DNA of 64,000 nt from Rehmannia glutinosa (GCA_016081115.2 CM071930.1:44801335-44865334); one strand, 5' to 3'; shown: positions 12,814 through 23,978, counted from the stretch's first letter. The notes: generated by a model from the letters alone, not told the origin. Numbers and translations are program-made.

Positions 12814-12865
<52 letters not shown>

Positions 12866-14533
12866 GTGGGTGGGCACTAAAGACTCATGTTTGTGTGGAC
12901 ACTCCTTATGCTTTGACAAAACACTGAATTTTAAATAGTGGAGGTAAAAAAGTTGACAGTGAGTTTGGTATTGATATACAGAAGTGCAATCACAAAAACT
13001 ACATTTTAGATTCAGTCTTTAACGAAAAAGTGTAGCTATCTTTCAAAATTAAAAATACCCTCTTGACATCTGTCTTTATTGTACAAATTGACCTATTGGG
13101 TGGGGGGAAGGAAAATTTATAGAACAAATACAAACCACAAGGGTTACATGAAACGGATATTTGTATCTTTGAAAGATAACTAGTTTTTTTTTAGAATAAA
13201 GAAAAACTGAGGAATAGTTTTTGTAATTTATTTTAATAATTAAGATCAGGAAAGAGCATAGTTGTTAAAAGCTCAAGACGCAAAGCCTCTTGGAGCCATC
13301 GGCGCAAGGTGTGCACCTTTTACATGTGAGGCGCAAAAATTAATAACAAAATCTAAAAATATTTAAATTTTGCTTTTAGACTACAAGCAAGCCAATATAA
13401 GGTTATTACTTATATTTCATAAAACACATAATTCATTGCAATACATAATAGCAAAACCAATAACATTTAATGACAACCAAACACCTATCACTTAAAACAC
13501 ACACCAGGTGGCTCTGGCAGAAGGTAGAAGTTGGGTTCCTCACACGTTCTCTATTCTTGGAGAGAACGTTTTGCTCGTTGCCCTAAATCCTTTCTTTTTT
13601 TTTTTTTTTTATTAAGCTTGGCAACTAAAAGAAGTGTTATAACTTTACAAAAGTGGTAAAAGAAGAAAAAAAAGCAGTGTCTCAAAGGCATGCCTTTTGT
13701 GCGCCCGTGCCCAGGCAAAAGGCGCTGCCCAGGTGTATCCAGGCGCGCGCCTTTGAAACGCCGCCTGCTTTCGGGCTTCTGAGGCGCCGTGGCCCGCGCC
13801 CTAAGCGCCTGGAGCCTCAGGCGCACGTGAGGCGCGCCTTTAACAACTATGGGAAAGAGGGGCTTAATGTAACCCGATTTTGCGTATGTTATGGTATACT
13901 CTATACTCTATAGTAGCGTCCTGGTGTTATTTTCTAGTTGTCAGGCATGAGTTAAAGATTATGCATTTTCATTTTCATAGGTAATGCTGATGTTATCTTC
14001 AAAACTGTTATTTTGCTCCATTATGATGAGATAATTTTTTTTTTTTTTTTTGTTGCTCTTTTACACCTACAAAACCATGTAAATATTGTTGCTGACTTAT
14101 TATATGTTGTGTTTGCAGCACTCCGTTGTTCCTCGCCGTTGACCTTGTATATGGCTCGAAAGTATCGAAAGAATTAACTCCCCTATGGATTCTTGGACCA
14201 TTAATTGTTGCTCTCTACATAAAGATTTTTCGCGCAATGTGTGGGCTCTACGCATTCAGCTTCAAGCAGACAGTCAAAGTTGTCAAGAACCTGCCTGTCT
14301 ATTACTGGCACGTACATGATTACATTTTTCATGGGAAGCTAAAAGAAGCCATGAGAACACATATATTAGAACCTGTGGCAGATAATAAAAACATGGACTA
14401 CAATGAGGTAACTAGGAGAAAAATGAAGGATTTGCAAGTGTGGTTGGTGGAGATATACTTGGATTTTATTGAATCAGTTTGGCCGTACTACTGCAGAACA
14501 AGGAGATTTTTGAAGAGTGTAACTCTGGCATAA
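9448..14533 (+). CDS. Plastid-targeted putative membrane protein, EMB2759-like
   Basis: Four exons join in frame: 9448-9474, 10760-10893, 11966-12412 and 14119-14533. All introns are GT-AG (AAG|GTAATA, CTCAG|GG, AG|GTGAAAG, TTCCAG|TA, TT|GTAAGT, TTGCAG|CA), giving 340 residues. The first 70 or so residues are rich in Ser, Arg and Leu without acids, as in a chloroplast transit peptide. The middle is polar. Two hydrophobic stretches follow at about 193-215 (IKIPLLLFTPLFLAV) and 223-240 (TPLWILGPLIVALYIKI), then a basic, aromatic tail with YYWHVHDYIFHGKLKEA. This C-terminal region resembles the plant family containing Arabidopsis EMB2759, whose loss is embryo-lethal; that match is from memory and unverified. 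No catalytic motif is seen. Intron 3 is packed with small transposons. Confidence 0.72.
9475..11965. other. Introns 1 and 2 of the EMB2759-like gene
   Basis: Intron 1 (9475-10759) and intron 2 (10894-11965) are AT-rich, with several short frames that have no family likeness. No transposon with readable ends is seen in either. They are separated by exon 2 (10760-10893), which encodes the Ser/Arg-rich transit peptide region. Confidence 0.6.
12442..12815. mobile_element. 374-bp foldback element with tRNA-like promoter boxes, in intron 3
   Basis: The element begins TGTAACGACCGGGGGCTATC and ends with its reverse complement. Nearly the whole length is two inverted arms of about 185 bp that would form one long hairpin. 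It sits inside a CT repeat, so the flanking CTCTCTC on both sides may be a target duplication but cannot be proven. Each arm carries TAGC.CAA.TGGTGGTAC and CCTGGGTTCGAGTGTGG in the spacing and form of Pol III A and B boxes, which suggests a tRNA-derived SINE that was duplicated head to head. Confidence 0.75.
12816..12861. repeat. (CT)n microsatellite in intron 3
   Basis: An uninterrupted run of about 23 CT units directly follows the foldback element. A shorter CT tract lies on its other side, showing that the element landed in a pre-existing repeat. Confidence 0.9.
12985..13232. mobile_element. MITE of the ATTACAAAAACTAC family, in intron 3
   Basis: The left end GCAATCACAAAAACTACATT and the right end (reverse complement AAATTACAAAAACTATTCCT) are imperfect inverted repeats. 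Inside are CTATCTTTCAAAATT and TTGTATCTTTGAAAGATAACTAG, phrases shared with the copies at 18439-18685 and 20025-20305. The copy is degenerate, and its ends are approximate. Confidence 0.6.
13257..13851. mobile_element. Non-autonomous hAT element, GC-rich ends, in intron 3
   Basis: The terminal inverted repeat is CATAGTTGTTAAA at the left and TTTAACAACTATG at the right. It is flanked by a perfect 8-bp duplication GGAAAGAG (13249-13256 and 13852-13859), the size expected for hAT. Subterminal regions are crowded with AGGCGC/GCGCCT motifs, which are likely transposase binding sites. There is no transposase. The 86-91 codon frames found inside are composition artefacts. Confidence 0.85.
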
Positions 14534-15060
14534 CGTCAATTATTTCTTCCGAGATATCTGGTCAACAAATCTGTTCTTTTTTCTCCTCTCAGTCTGTCCT
14601 TTTTTCTGTTTAGTTTGTTTCACGCAGGCAAATTTGCTGAACCCCTTTTTGGACTGGGTTTTTTCCTTCCCTTTGAGCAATTAGAGAGGATTGCAACTGA
14701 AAAGACATTTAGGGATGGCCAATGTTTATATCGATTCATCTCCATTGCGTTTCGGGTGTTTTATTTTGTGCATTCGTGTTTCTTCTTCGTGGCAATGGCG
14801 GTCTGGCCAATTGTATTGTTCTAAGCATGGTTTGGCCAATTGTATTGTTGTAAGCATGAACGGACAGTATATATGCATTCATCTTTAGTTTTGGGAATCT
14901 GATTCTGTTTTCTACTTTTAGGTCTATGCTGTTTTTGGGAGGATTATTTACAACTCCTTTAATTCTTCCTAACCCTCTTGTGTACATGAGGATAAGATAT
15001 CCTGTTTCACTTCCTATCCCACTTCTTATTCCACTTAACGTGATGAATAACATGTGCCAT
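14534..15060 (+). other. 3' untranslated region of the EMB2759-like gene
   Basis: T-rich sequence follows the TAA stop, with no coding potential that can be defended. A 20-bp phrase GGCCAATTGTATTGTT is repeated at about 14805 and 14832. Confidence 0.45.
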
Positions 15061-16381
15061 TGAATTCAACATGAGTTGTTTATTGATTTAATATATCTGC
15101 ACATGTAATGTAAGTGGCCCCTGAATACTTTGTTGCACAAAGAAAATCAGATATCTTGATTACATTCTTGTATTGTGGATGTCCAATATTGTCAGGGCAG
15201 TTGAATATTTACCATCAACAACTTGGTAGTTGCCACTTGAACGTTGATTATTGCTGGTCCAAACTTACTTTTCACAGTTGATGTTCTAAGTGTGTACTTT
15301 ATATTTGGACTCTCCCCACCTGGGGTGGGTCTTAATTAATAGTGTAAATGGATTTGAGTTTCTATTTCCAGATCTGCCCCATTTGATTTTAATTTTTTGA
15401 AAATTTATTATGTATGTTTAGGAAAAAATATAGTTTTAAAAAGAGTTTACTAGTAATCATTTTTTGAGAAATATAATTTTTGATAATTTTATATTGTAAA
15501 ATGGATATAACGGGTTTTAAGGAGTTGGATTTCGGGCCCATACATACCCGACCCGTTCATTCCTACTTGTAGGCTGAAAGGTTGTTAGTAGATGAAGAAA
15601 TAACCTAATTTCTCACTGCCCCCACCTATCCTCCTTTTTTAGTATCATCAATGTGGAGGAAAAAGTGGTTAACAATCAATTTTTTTTTATTTTATTTTTT
15701 TTGATAATCCCGATATTTGTTTTTTTCATGCAATTGCGAGTAACAATGTAACACAACTAAGAGACCACGTTTGATAACTTGCATTCATTTTGAAATTTAT
15801 CACTCATTCTTAGAATTTTTTTTTTTTTGTTGAAAGATTTTAGCTGTCCAACACAATACATAGAGAAAATGGATTGGATTACCATTGCACACGAGCCGTG
15901 CAGCTAATATATAAATTGATCAAATATATTTTCGCAATAAAATCACTAGTTAAAATTATTTAATTTTGTTTTGATGAGAAGAAATTAAATTTCATTAATA
16001 TAAATGCAAAAAATTGCACGTACAACTTCCCCATCAAAGTAAAACATAATCTCTCTCCCCTAAATAGTAAGTCCTAGTGAATAAAACTATCCATTGGGTG
16101 ACTGCTCACATGAACAATAGAGAGAAACGAAACGATTACATGTTCCGAGTTTCAACTAAAACTATATATGTGACTTAGAAAAACCCCTTATCGTCGCAAC
16201 AAATCCTAAAAGTTCAAAAAAAAAACCATGAAGATTTCTCTTTATGATGATAAAAACTCCCAAAAGAGAGATAACACGATCAGGAAGAAACTACTCTTGT
16301 AAAGGGAGAACAACGGGAAAATAATGAAGATAGAGAAAGGAAAAATATAAAGAATCCGAGGATAAAGTGAGAGGAGGAGAC
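15061..16381. other. Intergenic AT-rich stretch
   Basis: No gene, RNA or transposon with readable ends was found. The sequence has scattered poly-T and poly-A runs and a short GGGCCCATACATACCCGACCCG segment near 15535 that looks like the remnant of a repeat but cannot be placed. Confidence 0.5.
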
Positions 16382-16511
16382 TTTTTTTTTTTTTTTTTGA
16401 GTACAATGGGGGAACTTGGGGAGGGAACACACGCACTCGGATGAGATCGAACTCGAGTCATTCATCCTTACAACACATATCTCAACTACTAGAGCACAAG
16501 GTTGATCCCAT
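16382..16511 (-). mobile_element. tRNA-derived SINE, minus strand
   Basis: Read on the minus strand, the element contains an A-box-like TAGTAGTTGAG and, about 45 bases on, a B-box-like GAGTTCGATCTC. It ends TTGTACTC followed by 18 or so A residues. It is flanked by an 8-bp direct repeat GAGGAGAC (16374-16381 and 16512-16519). Length, Pol III boxes, A tail and flanking repeat all fit a plant SINE. Confidence 0.85.
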
Positions 16512-16519
16512 GAGGAGAC

Positions 16520-16656
16520 AGATTTAAGTTTGAGAGAAAGTAGAGAAAAAATTAATAAAAACTTTTTCTTTTTTGAAGGCAAATTAATTAAAACTTTGAA
16601 TTAAGTAATTTGTAATATATTTCTTCACACTTATATTGACTCATTAATAAATTTGC

Positions 16657-16687
<31 letters not shown>

Positions 16688-16965
16688 TAACACACACAGT
16701 CACATAGAGAGACACTCCCTTGACGGTTATTTCCACATACACTCTCTCTCGTATTCTCCGCCCTTCCGCTTTTTCCCCATCTTATTATATTTGCTCTTCC
16801 ATTGATTCATTCATTCATTTCCTTCTCCTTTCACTCTCTTTCTCTCTATCTATCTGCTGCTCTTTTCTTTCTCTGTCTCTCTCGCTATTTCATCAAACAT
16901 CTTACGCCCATTGGGCTTTTGTTGTGTTGTATTTGTTCCTTTTTTTTGTTTCTTCCTGAACCGAA
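16520..16965 (+). promoter_or_regulatory. Promoter and leader of the PDH E1 alpha gene
   Basis: Upstream of the ATG lie an (AT)n microsatellite (16656-16684), CT-rich leader-like tracts (16740-16880), and GAACCGAAATGGC around the start codon. No single TATA box stands out apart from the AT repeat. The pyrimidine-rich leader is common for plant housekeeping genes. Confidence 0.45.
16656..16684. repeat. (AT)n microsatellite
   Basis: About 13 AT units lie roughly 280 bp upstream of the PDH E1 alpha start codon. Confidence 0.9.
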
Positions 16966-19461
16966 ATGGCTTGTTCAGCGACTACCAGAATCATCCATAA
17001 TCCTCTGGCGATCAGCTCTTCCAGATCTGCCGAAAAGTCTGATTTCAGCTGTAAAATTTTGAGCCCTTCCTCCTTTTGGGGGTCAGCATCGCTCGGCAAG
17101 AAGCTACTCTCTGTTAACAAGGCTATTTCGCCTATCAGCCGTCGATCTGCCACTGTCGTTGCTGTCTCAGATGTTGTCAAGGAAAAGAAGCTCAAATCCA
17201 GTTCTTCTGTCTCCAATCTGGTACTCCCAATTTTATTTCTTTGTGCCCGCTGCTGAGTGTTTGTGCTCTAGAGTAGTTATGGTATTTTCTTGTTTGATTG
17301 ATATTCTTTATATTGCCGTCATTGATGTGCTCGTGCTGTTGTAGTTAGAGTCTGGGAATGAAGGAATTTTATTTTGTTTTTTTGTTTTTCAATTCTATTT
17401 GTTTCTGTAATTTTTCTCTATCTTCAGCTGATTATATTTATATTGCTGCATTTATCTTATGTGAATAAAAAATCAGATGGATTTTTAAAATATTGGCTAT
17501 AAAGGGACAAATTAAATGTTTCTGCATGCAGTTGATAACAAAAGAAGAGGGCTTGGTATTGTATGAGGACATGGTTTTGGGAAGAGCCTTTGAGGATATG
17601 TGTGCCCAGATGTATTACAGAGGCAAAATGTTTGGTTTTGTTCATCTGTACAATGGCCAAGAAGCTGTATCCACTGGTTTCATCAAGCTCTTGAAGAAAG
17701 AGGATTGCGTGGTGAGTACTTACCGTGACCATGTCCACGCACTGAGCAAAGGCGTCCCGGCTCGTCAGGTCATGAGTGAGCTCTTCGGCAAGACCACCGG
17801 TTGCTGCAGGGGCCAAGGTGGCTCGATGCACATGTTCTCTAAGGAGCACAATGTTCTCGGTGGCTTTGCTTTCATCGGTGAAGGCATTCCTGTTGCAACA
17901 GGGGCTGCCTTTACTAGCAAATATAAGAGGGAAGTTTTAAAGGAGGATTGTGATGAGGTGACGTTAGCGTTTTTCGGAGATGGTACTTGCAATAACGGCC
18001 AGTTCTTTGAATGCTTGAACATGGCTGCACTATGGAAGCTTCCGATCGTGTTTGTTGTTGAGAACAATTTGTGGGCAATTGGGATGTCCCATTTGAGGGC
18101 CACCTCGGATCCTGAGATTTGGAAGAAAGGTCCGGCATTTGGGATGCCTGGGGTTCATGTTGATGGTATGGATGTGTTAAAGGTTAGGGAGGTTGCAATT
18201 GAGGCTGTTGGTAGGGCTAGACGAGGCGAAGGTCCGACTTTGGTCGAATGTGAGACGTATAGGTTCAGAGGACACTCTTTGGCTGATCCTGATGAGTTAC
18301 GTGACCCTGGTGAGCATTTTGCTATCTCCTCCTCATTTTTATTGTTTACTTCAGTATCACATGCGGTTTAGTAAGAGTATTGAATTGCTTTTGTGAATCC
18401 GGCCTATAGGGAATTCTTTGTTTTTTCCATATGGATTAGGGATAATTACAAAAACTACCGTTTCAGTTAATTACAACGAAACCCAATACTTTCCGATATT
18501 GCAAATACCCCTTAAGGTATTACAAACACCTCCTTGAGGTTTTTATAATTCTTAACAAATACCCCCTATTGAAGGTGCAATTTGTAAAGTACAAACAAAT
18601 ATCAAGGAGGTATTTGTAATTTTGAAAGATAGCTTGGTTTTTGTGTGATTAGACTAATCCTCTAGGGTATTTTTTGTAATTAACCATTTGGATTATGAAA
18701 AATTATTTTCCTGTTACCTGCAAATACATGAACATTCCATTATTCCCATGGTTCATACGTGTAAACAGTGAATTTTGCTAGCTTTGATGGGAACAAACCT
18801 CTTTAGACAGTGTGTGTTTTGAGATGTTGTAGCATATAGATACAACGTGGCCATTATGGAGATCTGTGGGGTTTATCTAAATCTATAGGAAATATAATAA
18901 ATGCTTGACAAATTCTGCACACTTGATATGAATAAGGCCATTTTGAGATGTGCTGTCTTTTATAAGTTGCCTATAGTAGACAACCATAAGACATGATTAA
19001 TAAACATCAATAGACTTTGTAGTTATTATCCTCTGCATGCTTCTGATTAACATCTGAATTTAATAGGCATCATAAACTTGGGAATACTTGTATCATCAAG
19101 TATTTATACTCCCGATCCTAAATTTGTGTAAAGTAGTAATTCATAAACGTCCGTGTTATAACTAGTATTTGTCACTTTGGCAGCTGAGAAGGCTCATTAC
19201 GCCACAAGAGATCCCATCACTGCATTAAAGAAATATATACTGGAAAACAAATTGGCAAGCGAAGCAGAGTTGAAGGCCATCGAGAAGAAGATTGATGAAG
19301 TTGTTGAAGATTCTGTTGAGTTTGCCGATAAAAGCCCAGTTCCAGCTCGTAGTCAATTGTTAGAGAATGTTTTCGCAGATCCGAGGGGATTTGGAATCGG
19401 GCCTGATGGTAAGTACAGATGTGAGGATCCTAAATTCACCGAAGGCACTGCTCAGGTCTAA
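16966..19461 (+). CDS. PDH-E1 ALPHA: Pyruvate dehydrogenase E1 component subunit alpha, plastidial
   Basis: Exons 16966-17220, 17532-18309 and 19184-19461 join in frame (CTG|GTACTC, GCATGCAG|TTG, CCTG|GTGAGC, TTGGCAG|CT) to give 436 residues, close to the plastid family length. Residues 1 to about 70 are Ser/Arg/Lys-rich and read as a transit peptide. The catalytic domain starts LITKEEGL (86). It contains GGSMHMF, the thiamine diphosphate and Mg binding motif from GDG (234-236) to ENN (262-264), and the conserved loop YRFRGHS (328-334) with ADPDELR. E1 alpha/beta heterotetramers decarboxylate pyruvate and pass the acetyl group to E2, supplying acetyl-CoA for fatty acid synthesis in the stroma. 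All key residues are present and the frame is intact, so the gene should be functional. Confidence 0.96.
18439..18685. mobile_element. 247-bp MITE in intron 2 of the PDH E1 alpha gene
   Basis: The ends GGGATAATTACAAAAACTAC and (complement of the right end) GGTTAATTACAAAAAATACC form terminal inverted repeats. Flanking 10-mers ATATGGATTA (18429-18438) and ATTTGGATTA (18686-18695) differ by one base and are probably the target duplication, a size that points to a Mutator-like origin. The interior carries GTAATTTTGAAAGATAGC as in the other family copies. Confidence 0.8.
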
Positions 19462-20024
19462 GAACGATTTGTCAACTAAACAGCCTCGGACAGGATAGTT
19501 TTTAAGTATTTAAGTTAAGCAAATACTTTGCTGCATCTTAGTATCTATTATTGATTGCAGGGACAATCTTATTAGCCTCTATTTGTATTAGTGTTTTTGA
19601 TGCTGTGTTCTTGTTGTCCAGGCATTTTATATGTTTGATTTTTTGTCTCCTGTTATTTTTTCCCCTTTTCCTAAAGGTTTTTGGTATTGTTGTTTGTTGG
19701 ATCTGTTTGAATGTAGCATTCTTGATGGTCGTTGCTCGGATATTGGTACTCTTGCTTTGTCAGAAACTTTATTGCTGAGCATTAGCAACACAGATTTGAG
19801 GTTTATGAGATCATCTTTCTTTTTCCTTTTTTTTTTGGGTGGGGGGTGGAGTAACTGGGTTGGGTTGCGGAGTATATATGTTATTATAGCTGAACATAAT
19901 TTCAGTGATTTACGAACATAGTTTCACTGAAAATGTAGTATAAAGAAAATGAATGAGACCTACAAAAAAATTAGTCTTACGAATATAATTTCACTGAAGC
20001 ATAAAAAGAAAAAAGAAAAATGAC
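19462..20024 (+). other. 3' UTR of the PDH gene and short spacer
   Basis: The T-rich 3' UTR probably extends to about 19850, where a poly-T/G-rich tract appears. Nothing else is recognised before the next MITE. Confidence 0.5.
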
Positions 20025-20305
20025 CTGCAAAAACCACCTCTGAGGTTTAGCCTAATTACTCAAAAAACTCCATCTATCTTTCGATTTACAAATTTCCCTG
20101 AGGTTTGTAATACCTCCCTCTCGAGTGCAATTTTATAAGTTTTTCATTACAAAAAAACCCCATCTATCTTTCAAAATTGCAAATACATATTTGTAATAGC
20201 TCCATCTCGAGTGCAAAATTATAAGTTAGAAACAAATGTCAGGAAAAAGATAATTAGATTTTTTTGTAATTAGACTAACATGAGTAGCTTTTGTAATTAA
20301 CTCCT
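20025..20305. mobile_element. MITE of the ATTACAAAAACTAC family downstream of the PDH gene
   Basis: It begins near TGCAAAAACCACCTCTGAGG and ends near GCTTTTGTAATTAACTCC. The inside has two repeats of CCCATCTATCTTTC(G/A)A with CTCGAGTGCAA, and a GATAATTAGATTTTTTTGTAATTAGACTAA segment that matches the 18439-18685 copy. Ends are approximate and no clean target duplication is seen. Confidence 0.6.
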
Positions 20306-20406
20306 TGTCAACATAACAAGTTTTTGTAGCTTTTGGAACATAACAAGTCGTTGATATTGTTGTGGAGCTGAGATTGTCAACAATGTTGTGGAGGTGAGGT
20401 ATAAGT

Positions 20407-21247
20407 ATACGTGTTCAACGGTTCGAAGGTACAAAAGCAAACAAAGAGAGATTGGTTTTAAAAACCGGAAAAGGTGGAACCAGAACCTAACCTCTCCAAA
20501 AGATTGAGTTTCAAGTGGATTCGATTCCAAACCAAAAGCAAAAACATTTGGTGGGTGATTCGAGTCGGTTCCCGTTTTTTTTTTTTTTTTTTTTATTTTA
20601 TTTTTGAATTTTTAATATTGAATACATTAATACAATTAATGAAGGAAACGAAATTGAGTAAGAAAAAATTGACTTTATTGCTTTAAAAGTAAAATTATAA
20701 CTTACAATTTATAACTTTATTAAAAACAATTTAAGTTACAAGCTACAAAATGAAAAATTCTAAGATATCACAATTCCAAAGTACAATTTAAAAATAAAAT
20801 TACAAGTTACTACAATTTCGTATAAAATTTAAATTACAAAGTACGAACCACAAAAAAGAAAAAAAGAAAAAAAATGGGTTTGAGTTTTATTTTAATATTA
20901 TAAGTTAAAAATTTTAAACTTAAATTTGAATATTAAAATAAAATTGCCCACAAACAATCATCCTCTCGTCTAAATAAGAGGAATCAAAACCCTAATTTAT
21001 TAGTTCTCTTACCTTCTACTTACCTTAGAGAAGCTATTAGGTGGCAACGTGATTGTTCAATCATTTTATGAATCATTGCTTGATCCTTAAGTATCAATAT
21101 TTTATTTCATTTTTCCGATTCATCAAAATTGGTAACTTGTTCACGATGTCAATTATTTCGACTTTTGTCCAATCGTGGAGTAGTGCTTGAGCCTCTAGAT
21201 TTTCTACTGTTAATCTAAATCGTCTAGCATCCAAAATATAACCTCCC
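20407..21247. other. Left non-coding arm of the hAT element
   Basis: AT-rich sequence contains subterminal AACCGGAA-type motifs near 20465 and a poly-T run at 20576-20594. It also holds the source of the patches that recur in the Copia-A 5' LTR (20648-21205). Confidence 0.6.
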
Positions 21248-21774
21248 TCAAAATGCTTGCTCTATGGAAACGGTTGAGGCAGGAACGGCTAATATCTCCT
21301 TCGCAATTAATGTTACTATAGGAAAAAATGAAGACCTCTTTGACCACCACTTTAACATATCAAACTTTGACTTCCCTACTACAAATTCAATATAATCAAA
21401 AGGAGATGTTAAATATGTATCAAGTTCAAGATAAGGTTTTGTGCCTCCTCTCGAACGTTTTGGTATCCTTGCGTCATAAAACTCCTCCAATGGTGCAAAT
21501 ACCGCCACCTCATTAAAAATACCAATATCACTAATATTTTCAACATCGTCACAAGGAGTAGAAAGTAGTAGATTAGCTTCTAAAACCATCGCCATATTTT
21601 ATTGAATATACTCTAAAAATATCATATAAACATTGTTTGGCATTAGCTACTACTACGCTTAGAACGGGAGTGTCATACTCTTTAATAGGAAACAAAGCAT
21701 CATAATAAATTCCTAATAATTCTTCTAAACCATCTAATCTTACCCTACGATCTAATATTTTTGCAACTAATAAT
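21248..21774 (-). pseudogene. hAT transposase, C-terminal part including the dimerisation domain
   Basis: The minus strand encodes KILDRRVRLDGLEELLGIYY near 21700-21770. Further on is a stretch ending in DTYLTSPFDYIEFVVGKSKF, MLKWWSKRSSFFPIVTLIA and ILAVPASTVSIEQAF, which is the typical hAT C-terminal dimerisation region (YW..N...FP.L...A...L..P.SS...ER.F). An in-frame stop separates the two pieces. The upstream half lies beyond the Copia-A insertion at 38006. Confidence 0.85.
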
Positions 21775-23850
21775 TGTTAGGAAATTTATTTGTTAGATTT
21801 TGATGATACCATGTAAAACTTAGACTAGGAAGTTGGCACCCCATTTTCCTTTGTGCAGTCTTGTTTGTAATTTGAGTGTATCATTCATATTGTAAAAGAT
21901 AGGAATGGAAGATGTGTATGCGAATTATGAATATGATTAAAGTCGGCTAAGTCAAGGATACAAGTCAAAGTCATTGCTATTTTTTGATCCACAATTGGAA
22001 ATAACTTGACATATTTTCTCGGCGTATAGCATTGTGGTGTCGGTTGAATGGGTGGCCTGAAAAGTTGAAGTGAAAAATTGCTGATGGGAACAAAAGGAGA
22101 AAGGAGGAGGAAAGAACGTTGAAAATTCATAAAATGAGAAAAAAATTGATTTTATGATCGAGTTTTCATTGTCAACTTAAAAAGTCAAATCTAAAGAAAG
22201 GAGATTGAAGTGATAGATGAGTCAATCTTATGATTGGAGCAGTTTGAGTCACTTTATCCAAAGTCACCCTAACTAGGATAAAGGAAAGTCCTTTTTGATT
22301 CACAAATGCAAGTCAAGAGATATAAACGACTTAGATCCGTTGAATTGAACGAAGTCAGGATATTACTCGATATAGTAATTCTTAGCATTTACATGGTTTC
22401 TTTAATATGTGCTCTATGTTAGTCTTAAAATGTTTGGCCTAGAAATATGCAAAAGGAATAAGCCAATGGGAAGCTTGGTTTGCAACTTGATTTGTCGAGT
22501 TTTGTGTTATTTTTTGAGTATTTTGAGTCATTTGATGCCATTTAATGTTGAGGAATTGAGGTCAACATCAAGTAATGCGAGACCAATAAAAGACAAGCCA
22601 ACGAACACAAAGTCACATTTGGACTAGTGTTTTATCTCTTTAACGGGCAAATTTCAAATGTGCACTATAAAACTTTGAAGAAGGGCTCAAAAGCAAATTC
22701 TAACATTTGGTGGGTGAAGCATTTGAGAAAATGTTATGAATGACACAGATCTTTAATTTTAAGCAATATTCAAGTAATCAACCTGCAAAATTCTCAAAGC
22801 TTACCAAGATATTCCTCAAGCCTAGAACTTGAAGAAACTCAATCCAACACAAGTTGTGAAAGAGAGACAACTTCAATCAGTTGAAGAGGAAACAATTTGA
22901 AGATAAAAGAGGGGTCTACTTTCCAAGTTGAAGGATTGTAGAAAGGTTCAAGGTTCGAACCAAGTTTCAAGTTTTTTGGAGGGCTTATTCTTGTGATCAA
23001 ATCCAAGGACTTGAAAGTGAGTTTCAATATTAGATTTTGAGTACTTGACATGAATATTTGCATAATCGAGAGGTTTGTGAATAGATAATGATCTTTTGTG
23101 CATTTGGGAGTTGGCTCGTGTGAAGAAAGTGTATTGATGATAACTTTGGCTTTGATTAAATTGGACAACAAGAGGAATATTAATTGAAACCATAACCCTG
23201 GATATTGTTGATTCTATTAGAATTAGAAGAAGCCATTCCTTGTGTGATCAAGGTTGTCTCTAGATTGTTCACTATTTTGTAACTTGATCTATTACTTGGT
23301 AGATTCCTCCAGGAGTTGGAGAAGAGTGGATTTGAAGAATTACCCCATCTTCGAACCACTATAAAAATTACTTGTGTCAATTTACTTTCAAAGACTTCCA
23401 TTTTTGCATTTAATTTATATCGAAATTGAGTAAGAAAAAATTGTTAGTTAAATTTTCTATCTAATTTACGCTACAAAATAAATAACTAAGTGCTAAAACA
23501 AGTGTTAAAAATGAGCTTTAAATCAATCAAAGGGTGTTAAGTCTTAAAAATTTTAAACTTAAATTTGAATATTAAAATAAAACCAAATCAACTAAGTTAA
23601 GTGTTTGGCTTAAACGTGATTGTTCAATATTTTATGAATCATCTCTATCGAGTGTCGCTTTCTTCCGATTCATCAAAATTTAAGTGGGGGTAAGCCTTAG
23701 ATTTTCTGAATAACCAACTTAGCTTCCCCCAAAGACACAATCGATTTGAGTCAACTCTGTTGAACAATCTTAAAAGGACTAAAATCGAAAATTTGGTAAG
23801 GTTTATTCAACCCCCTTCTAAACCTTACACCACACCCCTTGGGACCTACA
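21775..23850 (+). repeat. Copia-A 5' LTR (2076 bp, mosaic)
   Basis: It starts TGTTAGG and ends GGGACCTACA. It is about 530 bp longer than the other Copia-A LTRs (1541 and 1543 bp) and carries foreign patches, several of which match hAT sequence at 20648-21205. The TATA box TATAAAA is at 22666-22672. Confidence 0.85.
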
Positions 23851-23852
23851 AG

Positions 23853-23864
23853 TGGTATCAGAGC
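23853..23864 (+). other. Copia-A primer binding site
   Basis: TGGTATCAGAGC, two bases after the LTR end, is complementary to the 3' end of initiator methionine tRNA, the usual plant Copia primer. Confidence 0.9.
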
Positions 23865-23978
23865 GGTTGGTTCATTGAGCCTTCCGTACTGGTTACTGAA
23901 CTAGATCTCAATCGTTTTCAAAGGTTTTAACGCTTGTGTTTTTCAAAGTCTTTCATTTTCTTAAGCAAAGTTATTATC

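Noticed and set aside
13653..13913. GC-rich 86-codon frame
   Set aside because: It lies almost wholly in the non-autonomous hAT and results from AGGCGC-type repeats.
18310..18371. Longer exon 2 of the PDH gene, with an alternative C-terminus
   Set aside because: The extension enters the intron after a good GTGAGC donor; family proteins continue exactly with the exon at 19184.
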